From positions 33,034,864 through 33,098,863 of the forward strand of contig NC_056762.1 in assembly GCF_018687715.1 (NCBI RefSeq): a DNA stretch of 64,000 nt. The letters run 5' to 3'. The position numbers and the translations under genes are program-made. This document shows, piece after piece, positions 13,931 through 25,474 of the stretch. The notes under the pieces are model-generated. The model made no database searches. It worked only from the letters and a program-made list of their open reading frames with translations, and was not told the origin of the DNA. The stretch is from Carya illinoinensis. Its lineage: Eukaryota; Streptophyta; Magnoliopsida; Fagales; Juglandaceae. The stretch's first letter is position 1; each line of letters opens with the position of its first letter.

Positions 13931-15739
13931 TAAGAATATGTGACATACTAGGCGGCAGCCCAACTTACATGCAGTAGGTACAAAAATAAATTTTTTATTT
14001 TTATATTATTATTAATATTATTATTATTATTTTATAATTGGCTTTCAAGAAGTTGAAAATTAATTGCGGTACTGGCAAAACCGAGACAAATTAAGCCGTT
14101 GATTAAACATTATGGAACACAAGTACTCCACATGATAAAATAAATCCTCAATTTACAATAAGAGAAATATATACATCATGTGTGTGTAGCAAGCTAGGAA
14201 TGTGATTGTGGCCACATGCATGTTTTGCAGTACTATCATTAATTAATAGCAACTTAATTATAAAATTAATTGAATAATCTAGGTTGGTTTAGCCTGTAGC
14301 TAGGCTCTTGATCATTATATATATATATCGAATCAAAACGATTAGATATATATATATACAGACTTGATCACAGCGTGACTGTTACTCCTTCCATTATTAT
14401 TATTATTTATTTTTTCAGGTTGAAGTTGAGGTCATCAATTAATTTTAAATTTTTCATCAAACAAGTTGCTAAATATTATAGAGGAAGAATTAGCTGGTGA
14501 TCTTAGCTGTTTCATGATTCCTTGACTCAAAAACGTCCTTATGTTAACCAAATTAGACTAATCAATCATCAGTTAGCTGCTATTGGAAAGTCATCGTTTG
14601 TTATATTATAATATCTGTAGCCCATCTGGAATAATCTGGATATACTTCAATAGCTAGAGATCGATTCCCTCCTCGTGAGAGAAAAGGTTTTGACATAATC
14701 CTGATCAGGGTTTTCTTTTCTACTTAAATATATATATAATTAATTATATCCATATTTTATTATATCTATTCTATATTTAAACTGATAATATTAATAATTA
14801 ATATACTTAGGGCTTACGCCAATTCTGGTGTGAATTGAACTAGTACTGTAGACTAAATAAATGGCTTTGATCAACGTGAATGAGGAGTTAAAGAGAGAAG
14901 ATTCTCCAGGATCGATCATCGATCCAGCTATCTGCATGCATGCTTTAGGCCATTTGGTGAACGGTATTAATCCTCAAGAACTTGAAAATTAGAAATATAT
15001 ATATATTGTGAACGCCGAGCTAGCATATATGGGTGATGCAGGCAACGTGGAGAGGGGGATGGGGTTATGGAATGGACTGTGATGTCTCACCTGTTGGAGT
15101 AATTGATGGACCCCTGCCTAAGCTCGTTGACATGCATAGCTAACTTTAATAGGATTTCTTGCTCCTTCCATTATTTATGAATGTTTATGTAAGTTGTGGC
15201 TTTTATTTTTGTTTCCTTTTACCCACTCCAAAAAAAAAGTTTTTAGGTTTAATTGGAGTTGTGGTCATAGAGTACGTCACAGGGTCATGGGGCTGTACTT
15301 ATACTAAAGTAGGGTCATATTCTCTAATTCATGGTAAGATATAATATTGTTATTAATTATTATTATGGAAAATGAGTGGTAACAAAAGACTGCCAAGAAT
15401 ACCATTCATATTCCAGCTGATCAGTTTACTTCAATTTTGCAGGAGATGTACGTGCAGTAATTATCTGTATATGCAGGAAGCTTTTGGGGACCTCTTTCTC
15501 TCTCTCTCTCTCTCACGACAATTAAAAACTCTACCCACTTAGGTAAGCATGGGACTATAGGGAGTAAGAGAAGAGGAAATGAAAGAGAGAACAGCATTAG
15601 CAGCCCTATATCATGTCAAGTTTGTTCAACATATATATAGTTATCAGCTCGATCGGTTCCCACAATGACAGAACTTAACTGGAGAGATAAATGATTATGC
15701 AGAAACAATAAAACAAAGTCTAATTTAATACATTTTTCG

Positions 15740-16130
15740 GTGCATGCATGTTGCAGCAGAGAGGTGGTAGATACAGGACCACCTTCCCCTTCCCCAAACT
15801 CTAATGGACCACCAAAGCTAGCACACTCTACCCTCCAGTTGGCGGCTACCGTTGTCTTACATTTCTATTGTCGCCCTTCTCTCGCTCTCAGCCAGCACAG
15901 TTCGGGTCTATACACGGCTACTTCTTTTCCTCGGCCCTAACAGATTTCCACAATCCAAATCCCCATACGTACCCATCACAAAGGATGATCTCCAAATTAA
16001 AGTTTGTGTGTTTTGGGTGGCTGCAGGGGCGTCTGCCTGTATTATGCCCCAGTTTATGCAGCATATATTAAAGACAGGGATAAAAGAGGCCAGGGTACTG
16101 CTGCTCTTCCAGATATAAAGCATTTTAGAC
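15740..16130 (+). other. unexplained GC-richer segment with overlapping short frames
   Basis: This segment is clearly less AT-rich than its flanks and has frames of 66-88 codons in more than one phase on both strands. None shows a domain, signal peptide or repeat that I recognise. It may be a conserved non-coding element, an exon of an unrecognised or non-coding transcript, or a relic. Confidence 0.25.
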
Positions 16131-16904
16131 TTGTGCTGGCATTATGTCGGCAATGAGCTGAGAAAAACTCCCAATAATATTACATCTGAATACGTACGTA
16201 GGTACATGAATATAAGTTGAGTAGGAAATGCATTATTACTTTCTTAATTCATTGGTGACAATAATAATAATAATAATAATAATAATTAATTAATGTACCT
16301 TTTGGTTACATAAATAATCGCATTTATTAGATTTCAAAACTTTTTGTGATAGTTTAAACTCACCTACAGTACTATAGCGCCATAAATATAAAGGTCATAA
16401 TGCAACATGAAAAGTGAGAGACTCACCCTACACATTTTGCGACTTTATGCAGTATGATGCAAAAACATGTCCTTCCCTTCCCAGCCCTAGGGCCTACCTT
16501 TTGCAGTTTTGCTCAGTTTATAGGGCACCTACCTAGCTACCTCCCATCCTCCTCCTCTTACAATATTTCATGAGATAACGCCCTTTTTTTCAAATCTTTA
16601 GGGCAGCCCTTGTCTAACTAGCCCAAGTAGGATATTCTAGGATGAGATGGCTTTTAGGAAGCTTTAAACATTTAACTCACAAGAATCATCACTTATGCGG
16701 CTGGCAAATTATTCAAACTGTCAATTTCTTGGGCTGGGCCGTCATAAATCCTAAATTGTTGTATATACTTCAAACTAAACAGGGCCCAAGACCAAATTTG
16801 CCCAAAATCCTGGAATAAATTGGCCCAAGAGAAAATCAACATAACAAAACAAAACAAACATTTTGTGCCGCGTGTGAAGGTTTGGACTTTCATAAAGTGT
16901 CCAG

Positions 16905-17950
16905 GTTGATGGTAAATGTCATACGACACCATAAGTCTATATATATATATATATATATATTGCATTTGTAAAGGATTATTGTTGATGAAACATACTGTTA
17001 GAACAATTTATGTTTTCCTTGACACTCTTTTAAGTCATTGTTTGAGTGACGTTTTGCCAATGGATGCCTAATTATTAGCGATTCATTCATGGCCTGTTAT
17101 AATTTTGTCTACAAACAAAACAAAGTAGAATATAGTCTTCTTGGTTTCTTACATTAAAGGCAAGGTCATATATGAAGTTGAAGTGTAGTTACACCCTCCG
17201 TGTGATGTTGAACTCATTATTTGATGTGTTTAAATCCCCAGCAACATTGGTTAAATTATCGTCATGGATTTTATTGGAAGACATTTCTTTCTATCTCGTA
17301 GCCCCAACCCAATAGCTTGGAGGTTAGGGATTATAAAATTTCACACCATTTCCAGCTCAAATTTCTTCCAAAACGGGTCAATTTTAACTCAATAAGCCTT
17401 CATGCTATACTATTATATTTTAAGTTTTACTATCTCAAAGGTTAACTTCTTGCTTTGTGCTTCAATTTTCTAACTGTTAACTCCAGTAATCCTTTGTTAG
17501 ATATTAGCACTTTGTTACATTGATACTATTTTGGTAAGTTAATGTTTAAAATTTATTTATATGTGTGCTTAGGCATGTTTATTTCTCATCCAGCTAACAG
17601 TGTGTTTAGAAACTGGTTTGAGGTGTCTAACTTGATGATTTAGCTGATATTGGCTATGCTTTAAAAATTTGTATTTATTTATATGTGCTTAGAATGACCA
17701 ATTATGATTATTTGGTTCTAGCGCATTGCTTTTAAAATGTGGTGATTGTGACCCTAGACGATCTTTTTGCCAATATTGTAAGAAAGTTTCTCTAACTACG
17801 TCTGATGGATGAGTTCCTATAATATAGTATCCTCCATACAGTATAAAGTATTGCTAATTAGATTCTAATTAAGAAATATCTTGGATTTTACTATTGCATA
17901 ACATTATGATAACTTTCATAATTGTTTAGAAATTGAAACTAGACGTCACT
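16905..17950 (+). repeat. dispersed repeat copy A (uninterrupted copy)
   Basis: About 1.05 kb that aligns throughout with copy C at 26475-38790 once the insertions there are removed. It aligns with copy B (19881-20305) over its first part, from about GATGGTAAATGTCATACGAC. Copies differ by many substitutions and small indels. It preserves the uninterrupted sequence at two sites that are occupied in copy C: around 17441-17470 (CACTA site) and around 17738-17750 (solo-LTR site). No coding capacity was recognised; the parent element or duplicated region is unknown. Confidence 0.75.
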
Positions 17951-18282
17951 TGTAATAGCCCAAAAAAAAAAGACGTGGCCCAACCCATGCATAATGGTCC
18001 AGCCTCCCCAACCCTTTTCTTTCCTTTTCTCCCCCTTCCTGTACCTTCTCAATTCTTCTAGTAATTACCACCCCCCCCCCCCTCTCCCCCAAACCCTTAT
18101 CTCATTACCTCATACATCACCCCCTCATCATATAATCTCTCTCTTTATTCCACCGATTCTCTATCTCTTCTTACCCTCCGTATCTTACTCTTCCTCTTTA
18201 ATTCACAAACAAAAACCCTCAATCTCTTCTCTCTCTAAACAATGACTCTTTATCTTTCTTTAATCACCATATCCATATCTCA

Positions 18283-18358
<76 letters not shown>

Positions 18359-19497
18359 CAATAATTCCCCTCTCGTATATACACATATATATGTATTCTT
18401 TTTTTTCTCTCTCTCTTTAAACAGTAAATAAATTCTCTCTATATGTCTCTATCTCAGTAACCTCCTCTCACAGCCACTAGTTTGTGTTGTTTCATCACCA
18501 TCAACGACAGGTTTAGGTAAACTCTCATCCTTGATAATTGGTTTATTTAAGTAATCTTGTAGAAAAAGTTTGTAAATTTTAGAGTAGTGAATTGTTGAGA
18601 ATATACCTAGTGTATTGCGTTGTTAGGGTGTATGAAATATGAAGTTAATATTCAATTGTTGGTGGTGGGTATTACCTATTATTAATCTAGGTTATGTCAT
18701 TCTTTTATGGGTGAGTATAGACGTTATTTATGTTGGGTTATTAAGAAAATAGAGGCACTTTACTTTCTGTCCAGAAGCTTAATTACAACCTAGAAACATG
18801 AGAGTTTTTCCATTTTGAAAAATAATCTTTTAGAACAAGTTTAAACTCATGATGATTGAGGATTGTAGAAAATTTTAGAGTTAAGTGAGATAATTTTTAG
18901 AGTTGAAGTTGACTGATTATAATGACCTTGAAATAGGTTCAGAGTGACGTTGGCAAAGGAATATCGTGACTATTTTAGGCATAAATCAAGGTAAGTGACT
19001 CTTTAATGAGTTTTTACAAAAAGAAATGATTGGTTTGTTTGGAATGGTGCACTTTGGTTTTATATTTCAAACTTGAGTAAATTTTAGAATTGTGCACGTT
19101 CATATGCTATTTTTGGCTTAGCTTGTGGGATTTGTGCAAATTTTTTTATGATTGAAAGGGTTGAAAAATGTTATATGTTTTATCAAATTGAAGGTTAAAG
19201 GTGAGCATGCTATTTATTCTTGAGCCCATATCCAATATCACCTCTTGTATCAGTTAAAAAAAATGGATATAACTCTTGTGCTTGTAGAAAGTGTTCTACA
19301 CAGAGAATAGTTGAATCATCATGTATAAAGTGATTACAAGTATAGAGAGTGTTCTACACTAATTCTTTGTAGCAGTGTTGCTCAAATGTGTAATAGGTTT
19401 CTATCTTCATCTGAATGAGGTTGAATAGTAAATTTGAAAATCCTCAAGAGGTAGCTTGAGGCGAGAATGTAGGCAGTAGGGCCAAACCTCATTAACA
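17951..19497 (+). mobile_element. possible LTR-derived segment with a CT-rich leader
   Basis: The sequence begins TGTAATAGCCC, like many plant Gypsy LTRs, then becomes strongly pyrimidine-rich (17995-18300). Candidate exon/intron borders follow: GACAG/GTTTAG/GTAAACT near 18507-18520 and ATCAAG/GTAAGTG near 18985-19000. No matching second LTR, PBS or target duplication was found, and the end (ATTAACA at 19497) is a guess. It could instead be the 5' leader of a host transcript. Confidence 0.3.
18286..18358. repeat. compound (CT)n(AT)n microsatellite
   Basis: (TC)n from 18286 to 18334, continuing directly as (AT)n from 18335 to 18358. A run of 13 or more C residues lies near 18070. Confidence 0.97.
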
Positions 19498-19880
19498 TAC
19501 TGAGTTTACTTCTCTCCTATCCTTATTCTTTATATTTATTATTATTTCGTATTTTATTAATATTCTATATTGTATATTTAAATTATAATTATTAATTTTT
19601 AAATACAGCCCAATTTACCCTCATCTTGTATTAATCATTTGGGCAACACTTGAAATTTGATATTTCATACTTTAACTAATGAATTTTATTAGGTTATCTT
19701 CTAGATAAATTATGGACCTGAAAAAGAATGTAACTTTATAATTATTAATTTTTTCCTTAAAAAAACTTTCTTATTAATTAGCGTCATGAATTCGATGCCT
19801 TACCTGTTTAAAAAAAATCTTTGGTACTAGTGCAATGACCTCATATGCATATTGGGTCAGCTACATGAACAAAAATCTCT
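19498..19880. other. AT-rich spacer
   Basis: No frame, repeat end or motif recognised between the CT-rich segment and repeat copy B. Confidence 0.5.
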
Positions 19881-20305
19881 ACATTCCTCTATTGGCCTAT
19901 GTATCATTGATTGGATGTTATGCGTTTGTTCAACTGCCTAAGTTGTAATCTGTAGACTTTTGAAGTCAACATTATTTCTTTTTCCCTTAAAAGAAATTGA
20001 TAATTACTTTGAGAATTTATGCTTCTCACTGAGGTTTTAGTTATGTTTCCCCTTTGATAGTAAAAGTCATATAACGCCATAAGTTTGTAGGTATATATAT
20101 TTTTTCTTTGCATTTATGAAGGATTATTGCTGGTTAAACAACTGTTAGAACAAGTTATCTTTTCCTAGACACTTCTTAAGTTATTATTTGACTGATGTTT
20201 TGCCAGATTACTAATTATTAGTGATTTATTTATTACTATTTATAATTTTGTCTAGAGAGACAAAAATAAGTAGAGAAATCATTTTTCATTGATACAAAGG
20301 GAACA
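19881..20305 (+). repeat. dispersed repeat copy B (truncated)
   Basis: Matches copy C from 26475 onward and copy A from about 16905 (shared landmarks: GATTGGATG, TAAAAGTCATA, GCATTT..AAGGATTATTG, TTATAATTTTGTCTA). The match stops near GATACAAAGGGAAC at about 20305. The rest of the repeat seen in A and C is absent. Confidence 0.7.
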
Positions 20306-20551
20306 TCCTTCCAAAAAAATGTAACATTGAAGTGAGACTAGCTTGGCTTTGACTCATTAACTATCCTTCCAAAAAAAGGTAGCTCCTAACCACTTGGGTC
20401 TATGCAAGGTAAAAGTCGAGGAAATTGCCCATATCCAGGAAGATTCAAGAGGTTTGGAATATATTCAGAATAGCTAGGTACTCCACAGGACAAGATTTTA
20501 AAGTCTGGGCAGTGCAATGGCAACAAAGCATGCGACGAGATTTTCTAGTTT
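20306..20551. other. unassigned flank left of the Copia element
   Basis: Contains a short direct repeat (ATCCTTCCAAAAAAA near 20304 and 20362). No gene recognised. It ends with the TTCTT target duplication (20552-20556) of the Copia element. Confidence 0.45.
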
Positions 20552-20556
20552 TTCTT

Positions 20557-20867
20557 TGACAGAGTATAAGATAAAGCAAGTTTTGCTATATTTCATTGAT
20601 TGATAAACCGAGATGTACAAGACTCTATTTATAGAAATACAAGAGGAATCTTTCCTAGGCATATTTACAATCAGTTAGTGAGTGCTGTCAATAATACAAT
20701 GCAAAGAGCAGAGCTCATAATATTCCTCTGCCAAACGGTTACAACAGATGCCAGAATATATATACAAAGCTTCCTAAGTAATTCCTGAAGGTTCTAGATC
20801 AGTGGTTGCTGCGTTGGATATTTGCCATGTAGTTTGTGATTTGGAGTCCAGCGTGGATGGCTCAATA
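20557..20867 (-). repeat. 3' LTR of the Copia element
   Basis: On the element's strand it begins TATTGAGCC and ends TTTGTCA, so the terminal dinucleotides are TA..CA, not the usual TG..CA. It is 311 bp, the same length as its partner at 25159-25469. Confidence 0.93.
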
Positions 20868-20879
20868 TGCCCCCTCGAG
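20868..20879 (-). promoter_or_regulatory. polypurine tract of the Copia element
   Basis: Reads CTCGAGGGGGCA on the minus strand, immediately before the 3' LTR. This is the expected primer site for plus-strand DNA synthesis. Confidence 0.75.
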
Positions 20880-23800
20880 CCAAGCGGGGTGTCAATGACA
20901 GTGAGGCTCGTTCTAAGAAATTGAAAACGTGGTGCTGCTAGGGGCTTTGTCAGAATATCAGCCAGCTAGTCTTTGGATGGTAGAAAGGCAACTTGGAGAG
21001 TCTTGGCAGCAACTCTATCTCTAACAAAATGGAAATCAATTTCCATGTGTTTAGTGCGGGAGTGAAGAACAGGATTAACAGACAAGTAGGTTGCACCAAG
21101 ATTGTCACACCATAAGAAAGGTGTTTTAGCAATAAAGACATGCAGCTCTTTTAATAAATTCTGAATCCAAAGTAGCTCAGCAGTGGTGTTTGCTAGAACC
21201 TTGTATTCAGCCTCAGTACTGGAGCGAGCAACAGTGCGTTGCTTGCGAGATGACCAGGAAATTAAATTTTGACCCAAGAAGATACAAAAGCCACCTGTGG
21301 AGCGGCGATCATCTGGGCAACTAGCCCAGTCTGCATCAGAGAAGGCTTGAAGTTGAACAGAGGAGGATTTATGGATGAAGAGACCAAAATTCAGAGTTTG
21401 TTTGAGATATCTTAGGAGACGCTTGACAGCCTGCCAATGGGAGAATTTCGGGTTATGCATAAACTGGCAGATTTTGTTAACTGTGAAGGCAATATCTGGG
21501 CGAGTGAGGGAGATTGAAGACTCCCAATAATGCTTCGGTACAAGGTGGAATCAGAAAAGGCAGGTGTATCTAAAATGGATAGACGACAAGAGGGAGACAT
21601 GGGGGAATTAGTTCCCTTGGCAGAGAGCATATTGGCTCGAGAAAGAATGTGCCGTATGTACTTCCATTGAGAGAGTAAAATACCAGTTGATAAATGGGAG
21701 ATTTCAACACCAAGAAAAAAAGACAACCGACCCAAATCTTTAACAGGAAAAATGGACGAAAGAAAAGCAATAAGCTGATCAATTTGAGAGGAATGAGAAC
21801 TTGTCACAATTATATCATCTACGTATATCAATACATAGATAAGTATAGAGTTGCAAGAGTATATAAATAAAGATGGATCGGCCTGAGAAGGTAAGAAACC
21901 ATACTCACAGAGGCGGGATGAGAGCTGTGTGAACCAAGCACGAGGTGCTTGTTTAAGGTCGTAGATAGCCTTGTGGAGATGGCAGACGTAGTCGGGGTGT
22001 TCAGGATGCACAAATCCGAGTGGTTGAGACATGTAGACAGTTTCGGAGAGATCTCCATGAAGGAACGCGTTATGGATGTCGAGTTGCCGAAGAGACCATC
22101 CATGGGAAATGGCAAGGGAGAGGACCAATCGGATGGTTGTCAGTTTGACAACCGGACTGAACGTCTCTGCATAATCGATGCCCTCTTGCTAATGAAAACC
22201 CTTGGCGACGAGTCTCGCTTTACGTCTGTCGATAGAACCGTTGGCATGGTGCTTTGTTTGGAATACCCATCTGCAACCGATAACGTTAGAGGAGGGGGGA
22301 GGGGGAACAAGAGACCACGTGTTGTTCTGAAGTAGAGCTTGAAATTCTTTGCTCATAGCTTCACGCCACTCGGGAAAGCGTGAGGCGGAGCTGTAGGACG
22401 ATGGGTCTTCAGGGACATCTAGGGTGAGCGTAAGACAGTGATGGGGTTTTGGGTAAGGGATTTGACCATGGGTGAAAGGTTTCGGACGGGAGTGATTTGT
22501 TTTAGACCGAGTAATGATGGGCGATCGTGGAGGAGAAGGTGGAGGAGGAGGTGGAGGAATGGGTGGATTGTGAGGGGACGGAGTTGGTTGAGAGGATGAA
22601 GACGGCGGAGAGAGTGAATCTGGGTGAGGGTTATTGTGTATCAGGTGTGAGGTATGGGACGAATCAAATTGTGAAGAAGAGGAGGAGGGAGGGCCGAGCG
22701 GAGTGGGGCTTGAGGGTAATGGACTGGGTTGGGGTATTGGGCTTGGGTTTGGGCTCATGGCAAAAGGAATAAGAAGTGGTAAAAGAGTATAGGTTTGCTG
22801 CGGTGATGTGGGGCCCGAATTGGAAAGAGAGGAGTATGGAAAAGAATTTTCGTTAAAAATAACGTCGCGAGATATATATAGCCGATTGGTGGGAGTATGT
22901 AAGCACTTGTATCCTTTGTGTATCGGGCTATATCCAAGAAAGAGACAAGAGAGAGAACGAAAATGGATTTTGTGATTGTTGTAGGGCCGAAGATTGGGCC
23001 AACATTCGGACCCAAAAACTTTAAGAAAAGAGTAATCTGGATCTTTTTGAAATAAAAGGAGATGAGGTGACTTGTTTTGAAGAGAAGGTGAGGGGAGTAA
23101 ATTGATAAGATAGGTTGCGGTATGAAAAGCGTTGGACCAAAATTTGTATGGGAGAGAGGCCGTTGCAAGTAGAGCAAGACCAGTCTCAACGATGTGGCGA
23201 TGTTTTCTCTCGACGACACCATTTTATTGGTGTGTGAGGACATGAGTGACGATGTATAATGCCTTGGGATCGAAGGAGAGTGGTTAAGGGTTGAAATTCT
23301 CTGCCCCAATCACTTTGAACAATTTTAATTTTAGTATTAAATTGTCGTTCAACATTTTTTTGAAAAAGAACAAAAGTTGATGTGGCATCACCCTTGGAAG
23401 AAAGTGGATAAAACCAAGTGTATCGACTATAATCATCAACGAAGAAAATGTAGTACCGAAAACCATCATGTGAAATATAAGAGGATGGTCCCCAAACATC
23501 TACAAAAATTAAGTGCAAAGGCCCAAAGGACCGAGTAACAGTAAGATTGAATGGTAACTGTCTACATTTCGCAAGTGGACAAGTAGAGCAAAAGAAGGAA
23601 GTCTGAGTGGGAATAAAAGGTAAACACTTGGTACGTAAAATGTGAGACACAAGCCGAAGAGAGGGGTGCCCAAGTCTGTGATGCCACTAAGCAACTGAGG
23701 TGCGTTCACCAATGAAGGCAGCAGGAGATGAGTTGGTTGTGGCTAGAGGAGGAAAGAGGTAGAGTCCATTATGTGTTGGTTCGCGGAGAAGAAGAGTCCT

Positions 23801-25078
23801 GGTTTGCTTGTCCTTCATAGAAAAATGTGAATCATGAAACTCAAAGAAAACAAGATTGTCACGGCAAAATTGATTCACAGAAACTAAATTTTTGGTAATA
23901 TGAGGAACATGTAATAAATTGTGAAGAACAAATTTAGAAGAGGAGGAGGAAAACCGAGAAGCACCGATGTGAGATATTTCAAGAGTCTTACCATCGCCGA
24001 TAGTGATATGCTCAGGACCATAAAAAGGTTGGGAGGAAATGTTTAAATTGTGAAGATTGGGGGTTATGTGGTTTGTGGCAGCTGAGTTAGGGTACCATTG
24101 GGAAGAAGTGTTGGATTGTGAGGCGGTGTAGTGAGCGGAAGGAGATTGTGGAGAGTTATATTGATAGGCGTGGTCAAACCGAAAGTAGCATTGTAAGGCA
24201 ATATGACCCAGTTTGTTACAAACTTGACAGACTGGTTTGTTTGAAGTCGGAGAAGGAGAAGAAGAAGAGGAACGACCACCACGGTAACGACCGCCATGGG
24301 AACCATTTCTAGCACCACGAAAGTTGGTTCGACCACCTTGAGAGAAGGAGGAAGTCATGATATTGGCAGTTGGAGTTGGAAGAAGACCGTGCTGGACAGA
24401 GTTGAGGGACGTACGACTTTCAAAATTTAAAAGAAGGTTGAAGAGTTCTGCAGAGGTTATTGGAGTCGCACGGGTGGAGATAGATGTTACGAAGGATTCA
24501 AATTCTGAGGTAAGTCCATTTAAGAGATAGGAGACGACTTCAGAGTCGCGGAGTGGTTCCCCAGTAGCTGTCATCGTATCAGATAGATGACGGACTTTGT
24601 GGTAATAATCGGTGATAGAGAGAGAACCTTTTTTCAGGTTGGTCAATTGATGACGGATTTGAAAAATTCTTACCTGAGATTGAGAAGTGAACATAGTCTC
24701 AAGAGTAAGCCAAAGTTCACGAGAGGTGCGAGAGGAGATAGATTGAGCAAGTATTGGTTTGGTGAGAGAGGATAACAGAGAACTAAGAAGAAATTGATCA
24801 AGTTTGTGCCATTGTAGATACGCTGGGTTGCTTTGAGGAATGGATGAAGAAGATGGAGAAGCTAAGACAGGGGAAAGTAGCGGAGGTGGGGGTGGAGTGG
24901 AACCGTCGATGAAGTGAAAAAGATCTTGGCCATGAAGATAGGGGATTATTTAGGTTCTCCAAAGAAGATAGTTTTTAGAGTTTAATTTAACGGAAACCAT
25001 ATGTGAGAAATTTGCTGGAAGCTGGAGAGTGGGTGAGGAAGAAATTGGTTTTTCGGAGAAGGAACCATCGCCAGACAT
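20870..25078 (-). pseudogene. Copia gag-pol, broken
   Basis: Starts at an ATG at 25078. Gag (to about 24200) carries a CCHC knuckle beginning CQVCNKLGH. The protease signature reads WYPNSAATNH: the catalytic Asp is Asn and the following Gly is Ala. Integrase (23650-23220) keeps the VDVWGP and QSDWG motifs. RT (22370-21530) keeps YVDD (ILIYVLIYVDDIIV). RNase H lies at 21460-20966. Breaks: in-frame stops near 24949, 23687, 22189 and 20966; frameshifts near 23225 (integrase) and 21412-21530 (RT/RNase H linker). At three or more of the stops the family normally has Gln, so C-to-T change explains them. The reading frame originally ran into the 3' LTR. Not functional as it stands. Confidence 0.9.
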
Positions 25079-25093
25079 GGTGAAGAAGAAGAG

Positions 25094-25113
25094 AAAAAAA
25101 AAAAAAAAAAAAA
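25094..25113. repeat. A20 homopolymer run
   Basis: Twenty A residues between the primer-binding site and the gag start of the Copia element. On the element's strand this is a poly-T run in the leader. Confidence 0.9.
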
Positions 25114-25145
25114 GAAGTAAGGAGAGAGGACGTTAGTCACTTGCT

Positions 25146-25158
25146 GCTCTTGATACCA
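25146..25158 (-). promoter_or_regulatory. primer-binding site of the Copia element
   Basis: Minus strand reads TGGTATCAAGAGC directly after the 5' LTR, matching the initiator-Met tRNA complement used by most plant Copia elements, with one extra A. Confidence 0.85.
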
Positions 25159-25469
25159 TGACAAAGTATAAGATAAAGCAAGTTTTGCTATATTTCATTG
25201 ATTGATAAACCGAGATGTACAGGACTCTATTTATAGAAATACAAGAGGAATCTTTCCTAGGCATATTTACAATCAGTTAGTGAGTGTTGTCAATAATACA
25301 ATGCAAAGAGCAGAGCCCGTAATATTCCTCTGCCAAACGATTACAACAGATGCCGAAATAAATATACAAAGCTTCCTAAGTAATTCATGAAGGTTCTAGA
25401 TCAGTGGTTGCTGCGTTGGATATTTGCCATGTAGTTTGTGATTTGGAGTCCAGCATGGATGGCTCAATA
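25159..25469 (-). repeat. 5' LTR of the Copia element
   Basis: Contains a TATA box (TATAAATA on the minus strand, 25228-25235) that would drive the genomic transcript. It is followed on the right by the TTCTT duplication. Confidence 0.93.
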
Positions 25470-25474
25470 TTCTT

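Larger units (their letters stand above)
8801..16904. other. gene-free upstream flank of the NGATHA-like gene
   Basis: About 8 kb with no supportable gene. It carries microsatellites: (TA)n at 9479-9494, 9503-9522, 9658-9676, 10612-10640 and 10883-10903; (TG)n at 10247-10275; AC/TA at 12761-12790; (TAA)n at 16261-16287. Two MITEs are listed separately. Two stretches are less AT-rich and more complex than their surroundings, 15030-15340 and 15740-16130. Overlapping short frames of 66-88 codons in the second have no motif I recognise. Confidence 0.5.
20557..25469 (-). mobile_element. Ty1/Copia LTR retrotransposon, complete but decayed
   Basis: A 4.9-kb element on the minus strand with two 311-bp LTRs (20557-20867 and 25159-25469), flanked by the 5-bp duplication TTCTT (20552-20556 and 25470-25474). 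A primer-binding site next to the 5' LTR (25146-25158) complements initiator-Met tRNA. A G-rich polypurine tract adjoins the 3' LTR (20868-20879). Domain order on the minus strand is gag, protease, integrase, reverse transcriptase, RNase H, which is the Copia order. The LTRs differ at about 11 positions by eye (roughly 3-4%). Confidence 0.95.

Noticed and set aside
22527..22772. Glu/Val/Gly-rich plus-strand frame in the Copia element
   Set aside because: Antisense of the Pro/Ser-rich linker between integrase and RT.
22755..23309. 184-codon minus-strand frame in the Copia element
   Set aside because: Out of phase with the integrase continuation; it arises because the true frame shifted near 23225.
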